Part shown: piece by piece, positions 1 through 7,639 of the stretch | How positions within the stretch are numbered: position 1 is the first letter of the stretch | How the letters are laid out: every line of letters starts with the position of its first letter | NCBI RefSeq assembly: GCF_023896955.1 | Contig: NZ_JAMHIW010000007.1 | Coordinates: forward strand, 62,001-126,000 | DNA length: 64,000 bases | DNA from: Micromonospora sp. RHAY321 | GTDB lineage: Bacteria; Actinomycetota; Actinomycetes; Mycobacteriales; Micromonosporaceae | Reading direction: 5' to 3' | The notes under the pieces: generated by a model | The model's database searches: none | What the model was told of the DNA's origin: nothing | What the model saw: the letters and a program-made list of their open reading frames with translations, nothing else | Position numbers and translations under genes: made by a program

Positions 1-1
1 C

Positions 2-814
2 CAGGTCAACGGATTACGGGCCGGGCCGGACGGCCGGCTGTGGATCATCGATGCGGGCGCGCCGACGATCGGTGCCCGGCAGGTGCCGGGCGGGGCTCGA
101 CTCATCGTGGTCGACCCGGACGGCGACCGGGTGCACCGCGTCTATCACCTCGACGCGGCGGTGCACCCCGACAGCTACGTCGATGATGTCCGGTTCCACG
201 ACGGCATCGGTTACCTCACCGACGCCGGGGCGCCCGGCCTGATCGTGCTCGACCTCGACTCCGGGCAGGCCCGGCGGGTCCTGGACGGCCATCCGAGCAC
301 GGTGGGCGAGCGCCTGGTCGCCGACGGCCGGCCGCTGCGCGACCCGGACGGCGGCGAGGTGCGGTTGCACGCCGACCAGCTGGAGGTGTCACCGGACGGG
401 CGGTGGCTGTACTACCAACCGGCGTCCGGCGGCATGTCCCGGGTCGGCACCCGGTGGTTGGACGACCCGACGGTGTCCGCCGACGAGCTGGCCCGCCGAA
501 TCGAACGGTGGTGCGACACGCCCAGCACCGGCGGTACGGCGATCGACGCCACCGGCACCATCTACCTCAGCGACGTGGAGCGACGGCGCGTCCTCGCCCT
601 GGCACCGGACGGCGGCATCCGCACCCTCATCGCCGATCCGCGACTGGTCTGGGTGGACGCCATGTGGATCGACGCCGACTCCCGGCTCTGGCTGCCGGCG
701 GCCCAGTTGCACCTGACCGCCGGCCTGAACGGCGGTCAGGCGGCCGTCGACTACCCCGTCCGGATCTACCGGATGCCGGTCGAAGCCGGGCCGTCGACAC
801 TGGACCACCAGTGA
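2..814 (+). CDS. Royal-jelly/SMP-30-like beta-propeller protein, 5' end missing
   Basis: The reading frame is open from base 2, so the start lies outside the window. About 270 residues are visible. The phrases GRLWIIDAGAP, PDSYVDDVRF, YLTDAGAPGLIVLDLDSG and SPDGRWLYYQP follow the blade pattern of bacterial major-royal-jelly-protein relatives, and SDVERRRVLALAPDG with DPRLVWVDAMWID matches the last blades of that family. These proteins are six-bladed propellers, often secreted, and their bacterial substrates are mostly unknown. A signal peptide cannot be judged because the N-terminus is absent. The family call is fairly secure; the function is open. The next gene on the same strand starts 73 bases downstream. 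Confidence 0.8.
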   Translation, partial: QVNGLRAGPDGRLWIIDAGAPTIGARQVPGGARLIVVDPDGDRVHRVYHLDAAVHPDSYVDDVRFHDGIGYLTDAGAPGLIVLDLDSGQARRVLDGHPSTVGERLVADGRPLRDPDGGEVRLHADQLEVSPDGRWLYYQPASGGMSRVGTRWLDDPTVSADELARRIERWCDTPSTGGTAIDATGTIYLSDVERRRVLALAPDGGIRTLIADPRLVWVDAMWIDADSRLWLPAAQLHLTAGLNGGQAAVDYPVRIYRMPVEAGPSTLDHQ

Positions 815-887
815 CCGGCTACCAGTGGACGCGGACGCGTCGTCCCGCGGTCGCCCGGGCGCACGGTCCGACGATATTCTGCGTCGC

Positions 888-1268
888 ATGCATCGGAGCC
901 GCGTGTACGCGCTGCTGATCGACGCACCCGCGGCGGAGGCCGCGCGGGCGGCGCGCTTCTGGTCGGCGGCGCTGGGCGTCAGCACCCGGTCCGATCCGGC
1001 GGAACCACAGTTCATCGACCTGCACGAGGCGCTGCCCGGGCTGGTCACCGCGGTCCAGGCAGTCGACGACGCTCCGCGCTTTCACCTCGACATCGAGACC
1101 GACGACGTGGCGGCCGAGACCGCACGGCTGATCGACCTGGGCGCGACCGAGGTGTCGCAGTGGTTGGAGTGCCGGATTCTGCGGGCACCCGGGGGGCACC
1201 TGCTCTGCGTGCTCCCGGTGGCGAGCCCACCGGCGGTCTTCGCCGCCCAGGCCCGAGTCTGGCCCTGA
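888..1268 (+). CDS. VOC-family (glyoxalase-like) protein
   Basis: A small protein of 126 residues. The opening MHRSRVYALLIDAP, the segment AARFWSAALGV and the later LDIETDDVAAETARLIDLGA with RAPGGHLLCVLP form one vicinal-oxygen-chelate domain of the glyoxalase_6 type. The family covers metal-dependent dioxygenases, resistance proteins and glyoxalases, so the reaction cannot be named. I chose ATG 888 because it starts directly at the first beta strand; an in-frame ATG at 825 would add 21 residues unlike the family. It lies between the propeller gene and an alpha/beta hydrolase on the same strand, which suggests but does not prove cotranscription. Confidence 0.8.
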   Translation: MHRSRVYALLIDAPAAEAARAARFWSAALGVSTRSDPAEPQFIDLHEALPGLVTAVQAVDDAPRFHLDIETDDVAAETARLIDLGATEVSQWLECRILRAPGGHLLCVLPVASPPAVFAAQARVWP

Positions 1269-1307
1269 TCCGCCGGGGTGTCGCAGGCCGGCGCTAGGGT
1301 CCCGGCC

Positions 1308-2003
1308 ATGGTTGATTTCGTACTGGTGGCCGGGGCGTGGCTGGGCTCGTGGGCGTGGGACGACGTGCTGCCGCCACTGCGCGCGGCCGGGCACGGCACC
1401 CACCCGCTGACCCTCTCCGGCCTCGCCGAGAAGCGGGGCGTGCCGGCCGGGCAGCAGACCCACGTGCAGGACATCGTCGGTGAGATCGAGCGGCGCGACC
1501 TGCGCGACGTGGTGCTGGTCGGGCACAGCTACTCGGGCATCACGGTGGGTCAGGCCGCCGAGCGGATCGGCGACCGGCTGACCCGGGTGGTCTTCGTCGA
1601 CTCGGAGGTGCCGGTCGACGGTGGCTCGTTCGCGTCCGGCTGGTGGCAGGGCCCGGCGGCACTGGAGGCGTTGATCGCCGACAACGGCGGCTACTGGCCG
1701 CCGCTCGGCCCGTCCGACTTCGACGGTCAGGGTCTCACCGACGAGCAGGTCGCCCGGCTGGTCGAGGGCTCGACCCCGCACCCCGGTGCCACGGTGACCG
1801 AGCCGGCCGTGCTGACCCGCCCGCTCGGCGAGCTGCCGGCCACGTACATCAAGTGCCTGCTCGACGGTCCCGAGCCCAACGACACCGTGGCGAAGCTGCT
1901 GACCAGCGAGCACTGGCGACTGGCCACGATGGACACCGGCCACTGGCCGATGATCTCCCAGCCCGCCGAACTCGCCGGGCTGCTGCTGGCGGAGGCAACC
2001 TGA
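1308..2003 (+). CDS. Alpha/beta hydrolase (plant-esterase-like)
   Basis: The 231-residue protein begins MVDFVLVAGAWLGSWAWDDV, the oxyanion-hole strand of alpha/beta hydrolases. The nucleophile elbow GHSYSG puts Ser at about residue 74, and the catalytic His lies in DTGHWPM near residue 215. Length and motif spacing resemble the methylesterase/hydroxynitrile-lyase branch, usually annotated as esterase or alpha/beta fold hydrolase. The substrate is not predictable. ATG 1308 was preferred over an in-frame GTG at 1278 because the fold starts immediately after it. It ends 24 bases before the convergent MFS gene. Confidence 0.85.
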   Translation: MVDFVLVAGAWLGSWAWDDVLPPLRAAGHGTHPLTLSGLAEKRGVPAGQQTHVQDIVGEIERRDLRDVVLVGHSYSGITVGQAAERIGDRLTRVVFVDSEVPVDGGSFASGWWQGPAALEALIADNGGYWPPLGPSDFDGQGLTDEQVARLVEGSTPHPGATVTEPAVLTRPLGELPATYIKCLLDGPEPNDTVAKLLTSEHWRLATMDTGHWPMISQPAELAGLLLAEAT

Positions 2004-2026
2004 CCCGCGCGACGGGTGGGCTGAGG

Positions 2027-3283
2027 TCAGGTCTCCGGGTCGTCGAGGGTCCTGATGTGGCGTACCGGCGACGCGAGCAGCCAGAGCACGGCGAGCACGC
2101 CACCGAGACCAGCGACGACGAGCGTCGGTCGTACCCCGATGGTGGTGCCCAACGCGCCGCCGACCAGCGCGCCCAGCGGCCGGATGCCGTAGTTGACGGC
2201 GCTGTACGCACCGGCTCGACGGCCCCGCGCCTCGTCGGGGGTGACCGCCGTGATGAGGGCGTTCAGGTTGACGTCCATCAGCATCACCCCGACGCTGGAG
2301 ACCAGCTCGATGGCGGCCAGCATGCCGACCTTCGCCCAGGTCGGGCCGCTCACCAGCGCGGCCAGCGCCAGCGGCGCGGGAAAGAGGACCACGCCGATCA
2401 TCGCGGTGCGGCCCAGCCCGATGGCGCGGGAGACCCGGGGCGCCAGCGCCGCACCCGCCAGCCCGCCGACCGCACCAGCGCCGAACGCGATGCCGATGGC
2501 ACCGGCCGACAGGCCGAGGTCTCGGCTGGCGTAGAGCACCAGCAACGCGGTGGAGATGAAGGTGAAGAAGTTGACGGTGCTGGTGCAGCCGAGCGCGGCC
2601 CGTAGCACCGGGTGGCGCAGCACCAGCACGAGACCGTCGCGGACGAGGCCCAGGGTGGACGACTGTCGCGGCGGCGGAGGCGTCTCGGTCACCGGAATGC
2701 GGCCGATCAGCAGCGCGGAGCCGAGGAACGACACCGCGTCGACGACGACGGCGACCGGCGCGGTCAGCGCCTGGACCAGTCCACCGCCGACGGCCGGGCC
2801 GGCCACGAACGAGACGGCGCGGCTCATGCTCAGCTTGCTGGTCGCGTCGACGTACGCCGAGCGCGGCACCAGCGCGACGAAGAACGCCTGGTGCGCCATG
2901 GCGAACAGCACCGCCCCGGCGCCGGTGAGCAGCGCCACCAGGTAGAGCTGGGTGAGGGTGACCGCGCCGAGGAGGTAGGCCACCGGCAGGCTGAGCAGCA
3001 CCGCCGCCCGGACCAGGTCGGCGATGATGAGGAGTCGGCGCTTGTGGGTGCGCTGGTCCACCCACGCGCCCAGGAACAGGCCCAGCAGGTTGGGTAGCCA
3101 GATCAGCGCCGTGAGGACGCTGACCTGCGCCGGCGTCGCGGCGAGCAGGGAGACGGCGATCAGCGGCAGGGCCAGTTCGCTGATCCGGTCACCGAACTGG
3201 GAGATCGTCTGGCCGATCCAGAACGTGCGGAACCGGCTGTCGCGGTGCAGGGCCGGCGGGGGCGCGCTGGTGACGGTGGTCAT
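2027..3283 (-). CDS. MFS transporter (MFS_3/EntS-like exporter)
   Basis: The 418-residue polytopic membrane protein starts MTTVTSAPPPALHRDSRFRT, followed by FWIGQTISQFGDRISELALP, a typical first helix of the EntS-like major-facilitator group. The A-loop signature reads GAWVDQRTHKRRLL. Hydrophobic segments continue regularly to the C-terminus. The ATG overlaps the stop of the upstream ArsR gene by 4 bases (ATGA), so the two are translationally coupled and the exporter is probably under that repressor. The likely role is efflux of a small toxic compound; the substrate is unknown. A relative lies at 7640-8941 on the other strand. Confidence 0.87.
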   Translation of the reverse strand: MTTVTSAPPPALHRDSRFRTFWIGQTISQFGDRISELALPLIAVSLLAATPAQVSVLTALIWLPNLLGLFLGAWVDQRTHKRRLLIIADLVRAAVLLSLPVAYLLGAVTLTQLYLVALLTGAGAVLFAMAHQAFFVALVPRSAYVDATSKLSMSRAVSFVAGPAVGGGLVQALTAPVAVVVDAVSFLGSALLIGRIPVTETPPPPRQSSTLGLVRDGLVLVLRHPVLRAALGCTSTVNFFTFISTALLVLYASRDLGLSAGAIGIAFGAGAVGGLAGAALAPRVSRAIGLGRTAMIGVVLFPAPLALAALVSGPTWAKVGMLAAIELVSSVGVMLMDVNLNALITAVTPDEARGRRAGAYSAVNYGIRPLGALVGGALGTTIGVRPTLVVAGLGGVLAVLWLLASPVRHIRTLDDPET

Positions 3284-3876
3284 GACGCGGAGGGCTCGTC
3301 GCCGGGCTCGGGCAGCAGGTAGCGCAGCATCCGGACGAGCTGCGCGCCGGCCGGTGACGACTCGTCGTCCTTGCGCCGCACGTACGGCGCGAGCAACTCC
3401 TCGATCGCGGTCTCCAGTTGCCGCAGCTCGTCGGCGGTGGCCACGAACCGGGTGTCGGCCACCCCGGCCAGCCCACGCCACTCGGCGTCCAGCCGGGGCT
3501 CGTCGTTCAGCAGCCACTGCTGCGGCGCCTCGGCGGTCCGCGCGAACATCTCGCCCCGCAGCTGGCGCGCGGCGGCCTGCCCCTCGGCGTCCTCGGGAAG
3601 CGTGAAGCGGAAACCCCGGGCAGCCGCCTGCCACCAGCGTTCCCGCCTGCTGGTGGCGCCCTCCCAGTCGGCGACCAGGCCGAACGTCGCGAGGTGCCGC
3701 AGGTGCCAGCTGACCACCGATGGTGTGGCGCCGACGTGTGGCGAGAGCCCGGTGGCGGTGGCCGGGCCGTGCCGCTGCAGGCGGTCGAGGATGGCCAGCC
3801 GGACCGGGTGCGCCAGCGCCCGCAGAGCCTGCGGCTCGGTGATCTCGAAATCCCCGTACGGGTTCTTGAGAGACAT
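3280..3876 (-). CDS. ArsR-family winged-helix regulator
   Basis: A 198-residue regulator. The N-terminal ArsR winged helix runs from ALRALAHPVRLAILDRLQ through TPSVVSWHLRHLATFGLV and is followed by a helical C-terminal half with no obvious metal-binding cysteine pair. It therefore looks like a ligand-sensing ArsR protein rather than a metalloregulator. It is the first gene of an operon with the MFS exporter at 2027-3283. A perfect palindrome overlaps its own start codon, which suggests autorepression by blocking both transcription and translation initiation. The co-regulated exporter implies that it senses the exported compound (inference). Confidence 0.88.
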   Translation of the reverse strand: MSLKNPYGDFEITEPQALRALAHPVRLAILDRLQRHGPATATGLSPHVGATPSVVSWHLRHLATFGLVADWEGATSRRERWWQAAARGFRFTLPEDAEGQAAARQLRGEMFARTAEAPQQWLLNDEPRLDAEWRGLAGVADTRFVATADELRQLETAIEELLAPYVRRKDDESSPAGAQLVRMLRYLLPEPGDEPSAS

Positions 3877-3895
3877 GTCTCGAAAGTAGTCTCTC
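3868..3895. promoter_or_regulatory. Probable ArsR operator over the start codon
   Basis: GAGAGAC (3868-3874) is repeated inverted as GTCTCTC (3889-3895). The 12-bp perfect palindrome GAGACATGTCTC (3870-3881) contains the ATG of the ArsR gene. Repeats of this size at the start of an ArsR-family gene are typical autoregulatory operators. The binding itself is inferred. Confidence 0.6.
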
Positions 3896-3937
3896 AGATT
3901 CCGTAGGGCAACCCCCGAACCGCGCCGGGCGCCCCGG

Positions 3938-5515
3938 TCAGCTCACTCCCAAGCGCGCCAGCGGCTCCACCAGCTCGCGCTCCTCGTAGCTGAGGTGGGA
4001 CAGCAGGGCGTCGCTCAGCAGATCCACCGCGGCGCGCAGCTCGGCCATCCCGTCCGGCGCCCCGACGTACGCGACCAGGGCCCGGTCGACGCCCTCCAGC
4101 ACGTCGTGGATGGCGTGGTGTTCCTGCTCCAGCCGGTCGACGACCGGGTTGAGGCGCGGGTCGCGCTCGCGCAGCCGCGGGAAGAGCGACTGGTCCTCGA
4201 TCGTGTGGTGGGTGGTGACGATGCGGCAGTAGGACTCGCAGTAGACGCCGAGCGTCCAGCGGTTCTGCCGCATGGTCATCGTGTTGATGTGGGACCGCGC
4301 CGCGCCGGCGTCGATCTCACCGGTGGCCACCTGCTCGATCAGGTCGTGGATCTGGGCCAGCTCAGCGCGCAGGGCGTCGTGCACCTGCACCAGGTGCTGA
4401 CCGGTGGCCTGCTCGTGCGGCGTGTAGGTGCGCGTCGGGTCGGGCGCGGGGCCGGTCGGCCGGGTCGACTCGTCCCAGACCTGGCGGTTGCTGCGCCGCC
4501 GGCCGTCATCGGGGGTCGGCACCACGGCGAACGCCCCGCCGGTCACACTCGGGCGTGCCGCCGGAGCCGGCGCGGCGACAACCGGCGCCGACTCGGTAAC
4601 CGGCGTACGGTCCTGCGCGGTGCCGCCGTCGCGCTCGGCGGCGACCAGCTCGCGGACGGCGGGGGCCACCTCGCCGGCGAACCGGCGCAGGTCGTCGGGG
4701 TCGTCGCTGGCGAGGATGAAGACGCTGACGCCCGCACCCAACGCGAGCTCGGCCAACTCCCGGGCCCACTGCTCGGCTGGCCCGTGCAGCGGGCCGCGTC
4801 CCACCGAGGCGAACTTGCCCGAGATGTTGAGCAGGCGACGGACGTCGCCGGGCGAGCGGCCGGCCTGTCGCGCGGCGTCGTCGATGATCCCGTTGCCCTT
4901 TTCCAGGTCGCCGGGCTGGAGGTAGCCCAGTGAGGGCAGCCAGCCGTCGGCCCGGCGACCGGTGAGTTCGAGCATCCGCGGCTTGTACGCGCCGAGCCAG
5001 ATCGGCACCGCGTGCGCGGGGGCGGGGCCACGCTTGGCGCCGACCACCCGGTGGAACTCGCCGTCGACACGCACGCCGCCGCGCGTCTCGGCGTCCCAGA
5101 CCTGGCGGATGACGTCGATGGCCTCCTCCAGCGCCCGTACGCCCTGCCCGGGGGTCAGCCGCCGGCCACCCATGGCCTCGATGGCGTCCCAGAACGCCCC
5201 GGCGCCGAGGCCCAGCTCGACCCGGCCGCCGCTGAGCAGGTCCAGGCTGGCCACGCTGCGGGCGAGCACCGCCGGCGGACGCAGCGGCAGGTTCGTGACG
5301 TTCGCCGAGAGGTGCACCCGCGTGGTCCGCGCGGCGACGTAGCTCAGCAGCGTCCAGGTGTCGAGGAACTTCGGCTGGTAGGGGTGGTCCTGGAAGGTGA
5401 CCAGGTCCAGGCCGACCTGCTCGGCCAGGACGGCGAGGCCGACGGTGTGTTCCGGATCGTCACTGCCGGGGGTGGTGAACGATCCGAAGACCAGGTCGTG
5501 GCCGTAGTCGCTCAT
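3938..5515 (-). CDS. Luciferase-like (LLM) oxidoreductase fused to a hemerythrin domain
   Basis: The 525-residue protein joins two domains. Residues 1-295 are an LLM-class flavin/F420 oxidoreductase barrel (FQDHPYQPKFLDTWTLLSYV, LGLGAGAFWDAIEAMGGRRL). A Pro/Ala-rich linker covers about 296-365. Residues 370-525 are a hemerythrin-like four-helix bundle with candidate iron ligands at His379, His436 or 437 (TTHHTIEDQSLFPRL), His466 or 467 (QEHHAIHDVL) and His507 with Glu511 (HLSYEERELVEPL). ATG 5515 is supported by GGGAGG seven bases upstream. The barrel is paralogous to residues 1-295 of the fusion at 59755-62058. Hemerythrin domains bind oxygen or sense redox, so oxygen-coupled F420 or flavin chemistry is possible, but the substrate is unknown. 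A MarR gene is divergent. Confidence 0.85.
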   Translation of the reverse strand: MSDYGHDLVFGSFTTPGSDDPEHTVGLAVLAEQVGLDLVTFQDHPYQPKFLDTWTLLSYVAARTTRVHLSANVTNLPLRPPAVLARSVASLDLLSGGRVELGLGAGAFWDAIEAMGGRRLTPGQGVRALEEAIDVIRQVWDAETRGGVRVDGEFHRVVGAKRGPAPAHAVPIWLGAYKPRMLELTGRRADGWLPSLGYLQPGDLEKGNGIIDDAARQAGRSPGDVRRLLNISGKFASVGRGPLHGPAEQWARELAELALGAGVSVFILASDDPDDLRRFAGEVAPAVRELVAAERDGGTAQDRTPVTESAPVVAAPAPAARPSVTGGAFAVVPTPDDGRRRSNRQVWDESTRPTGPAPDPTRTYTPHEQATGQHLVQVHDALRAELAQIHDLIEQVATGEIDAGAARSHINTMTMRQNRWTLGVYCESYCRIVTTHHTIEDQSLFPRLRERDPRLNPVVDRLEQEHHAIHDVLEGVDRALVAYVGAPDGMAELRAAVDLLSDALLSHLSYEERELVEPLARLGVS

Positions 5516-5629
5516 CTGCAAGCCTCCCGTGTCGCGCGACGCCTCGGACGATGCATCATGACCTAAACCTTATGCCATACAGAACATCTTCCGCCAACAA
5601 GGTCTGCACTACTGCGCTATTGTCAAGAC

Positions 5630-6223
5630 ATGACGGGTGCCAGCGACGCGCGCAACCGGCCCGATCCCCTCGACGAGGATCTCGGCTGGATGCTCGGCAT
5701 CGTCTTCCGTGGCTACGTCCGGGCTGCCGAGCACGCGCTCGCCGACTTTCCCGGTGGCCCCCGCGGCTACCAGGTGCTCACCGCCGCGGTCAACGGGCCG
5801 ACCCGCAACCAGGGTGCGATCGCCGAGGAACTCGGCATGGACCGCACGGTGCTCACCTACGTCATCGACGACCTGGAACGACCCGGGTTGGTCGCCCGTC
5901 GGGCAGACCCGGCCGACCGGCGGAGCCGACTGGTCGACGTCACCGACACCGGCCGTGCCGCGTGGGAGCAGCGACGGCGGTCGCTGCGGCAGGTCGAGTC
6001 ACACCTGCTGGGTGCGCTCTCGCCGGCCGAGTCGACGACGCTGCGGGCCCTGCTTCAGCGGGTCGCCTGCTCCGCCCAGGCCGTCGACCCCCTGCGGGAT
6101 CTCTGCGAGGTGGTCGCGCAGGTCCGGCCCGACCCGACCCCACCCGGTCCATCGCCGAGCGCGTCGGCGGCGTCCGCACCCGCGGGGCGGACGCCGACCG
6201 CCCGCACCCGCCGTCGCGGTTGA
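5630..6223 (+). CDS. MarR-family regulator (paralogue of 58068-58595)
   Basis: A 197-residue winged-helix regulator. The domain runs from DEDLGWMLGIVFRGYVRAAE, through the recognition region GMDRTVLTYVIDDLERPGLV, to the wing ADPADRRSRLVDVTDTGRA. The last 35 residues are Pro/Ala-rich and probably disordered. It is divergent from the LLM-hemerythrin gene with 114 bases between them, the usual layout for a MarR protein controlling its neighbour. It is clearly paralogous to the MarR near the second LLM fusion (LTYVIDDLE is identical, same length of DNA-binding domain). The short repeat TGTC-AA-GACA (5621-5630) overlaps its start, and I see no longer operator. Confidence 0.87.
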   Translation: MTGASDARNRPDPLDEDLGWMLGIVFRGYVRAAEHALADFPGGPRGYQVLTAAVNGPTRNQGAIAEELGMDRTVLTYVIDDLERPGLVARRADPADRRSRLVDVTDTGRAAWEQRRRSLRQVESHLLGALSPAESTTLRALLQRVACSAQAVDPLRDLCEVVAQVRPDPTPPGPSPSASAASAPAGRTPTARTRRRG

Positions 6224-6239
6224 TCTGCCAGCGGCCTGG

Positions 6240-7289
6240 TCAGGCGGCCGCCCGCTGCGACAGTGGACGACGGCGCAGCGCCGGATCGGTGAGCACCGTC
6301 GGTGACCAGGCTCCATCAGGCTGGTAGAGGTTCGTTCCGGGCGCGACGATCTCGTCGATCCGGTCGAGCACCGCGTCGTCGAGGGTGAGCGCCGCACCCG
6401 CCAGCAGCCCGTCGAGCTGCTCCATGGTGCGCGGGCCGATGATGGCCGACGTGACGCCCGGGTGCGCAACCGTGAACGCCACTGCCAGCTCGGGCAGGGT
6501 GCAGCCGATCTCCTCGGCGAGGGCGACGAGCTGGTCGACGGCGGCGTACTTGGCGGCGTTGCCCGGCAGCGCGGGGTCGAAACGGGCCGGGGTGAGGGCG
6601 GGTCGACCGGCGCTCAGATCGACCGGTCGGCCGGCCCGGTACCGGCCGGAGAGGAACCCGGAGGCGAGCGGGCTCCAGACCAGCACCCCCATGCCGAGAC
6701 GCTGGCAGACCGGCAGCACCGACGTCTCGATCCCCCGGGCCATGATCGAGTACGGCGGCTGCTCGGTGCGGAACCGACCCAGCGCCCGCCGGTCGGCCAC
6801 GTGGTACGCCTGCACGATCTCGTCGGCGGGGAACGTCGAGCAGCCGAAGGCGCGGATCTTGCCGGCCCGCACCAGGTCGGTGAGCGCGCCCAGCGTCTCC
6901 TCGATGTCGGTGGTGTGGTCCGGCCGGTGCACCTGGTAGAGGTCGATCCAGTCGGTGCCCAGCCGGCGCAGGCTCTCCTCGACCTCCCGGACGATCCAGC
7001 GCCGGGAGTTGCCGCCGCGGTTGGGGCCCTCGCCCATCGGGAAGTGGACCTTGGTGGCCAGCACCACGTCGTCCCGCCTGCCGCGCAGCGCCTTCCCGAC
7101 GATCACCTCGGACTCCCCAGCCGAGTACATGTCGGCCGTGTCGACCATGTTGATCCCGGCGTCCAGGGCGGCGTGCACGATGCGGACGCAGTCGTCGTGG
7201 TCGGGGTTGCCCACCGCGCCGAACATCATGGTGCCCAGACAGTGGACGCTGACCTGGATGCCGGTGCCGCCAAGGACGCGGTAGCGCAT
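6240..7289 (-). CDS. Aldo/keto reductase
   Basis: A 349-residue (alpha/beta)8 NADPH-dependent reductase. The catalytic tetrad is visible at Asp50 and Tyr55 (VDTADMYSAGESE), Lys80 (LATKVHF) and His121 (YQVHRPDH). SAIIGPRTMEQL near the C-terminus is the cofactor-binding signature of the Tas/YdbC-like group. Such enzymes reduce aldehydes or ketones, and the exact substrate is not inferable. It ends 16 bases from the convergent MarR gene. Upstream (7350-7380) lies a 19-bp-spacer promoter of the MerR-activated type, so it is probably induced by a MerR-family sensor encoded elsewhere. Confidence 0.92.
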   Translation of the reverse strand: MRYRVLGGTGIQVSVHCLGTMMFGAVGNPDHDDCVRIVHAALDAGINMVDTADMYSAGESEVIVGKALRGRRDDVVLATKVHFPMGEGPNRGGNSRRWIVREVEESLRRLGTDWIDLYQVHRPDHTTDIEETLGALTDLVRAGKIRAFGCSTFPADEIVQAYHVADRRALGRFRTEQPPYSIMARGIETSVLPVCQRLGMGVLVWSPLASGFLSGRYRAGRPVDLSAGRPALTPARFDPALPGNAAKYAAVDQLVALAEEIGCTLPELAVAFTVAHPGVTSAIIGPRTMEQLDGLLAGAALTLDDAVLDRIDEIVAPGTNLYQPDGAWSPTVLTDPALRRRPLSQRAAA

Positions 7290-7349
7290 GGGTGCCCTCC
7301 GAGGGGTGCTCTTCGCCGCACGGACCGGGGCGGCGTGGCCGGTGCGGCG

Positions 7350-7380
7350 AACCTAGGCATTCGAGCGCACTCGAGGTCAA
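7350..7380 (-). promoter_or_regulatory. MerR-type promoter of the aldo/keto reductase gene
   Basis: On the minus strand the -35 box TTGACC (7375-7380) and the -10 box TAGGTT (7350-7355) are 19 bp apart. The spacer holds the inverted repeat TCGAG-N4-CTCGA (7361-7374). An over-long 19-bp spacer with a centred dyad is the hallmark of promoters activated by MerR-family proteins. The predicted transcript start is about 50 bases before the ATG at 7289. The rest of the 350-base gap (7381-7639) holds no gene I can support. Confidence 0.65.
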
Positions 7381-7639
7381 GCGGGCACAGGTCGGGCCGG
7401 CGGGCCCGGCTCTGCGCTGGCCTGGAATCCGGTACGGCGACCCGGTCCCGTGTCCCTGGGTTAGCCTCGGACCGAGGCGCCCGCCCCACCGGCGCCCGAT
7501 CCCCGAACGCACCCCCTCCCCACTCCGGCCTGCGTTTTCTCCCCCAGCACAGCTTCCCGTGCGAGACCGACGGCGCCCTGATCCGGTGCCGCCGCCCGCG
7601 GGTCGGCATCGGGAACCACGGCATGCTCGGGGGGCGTGG

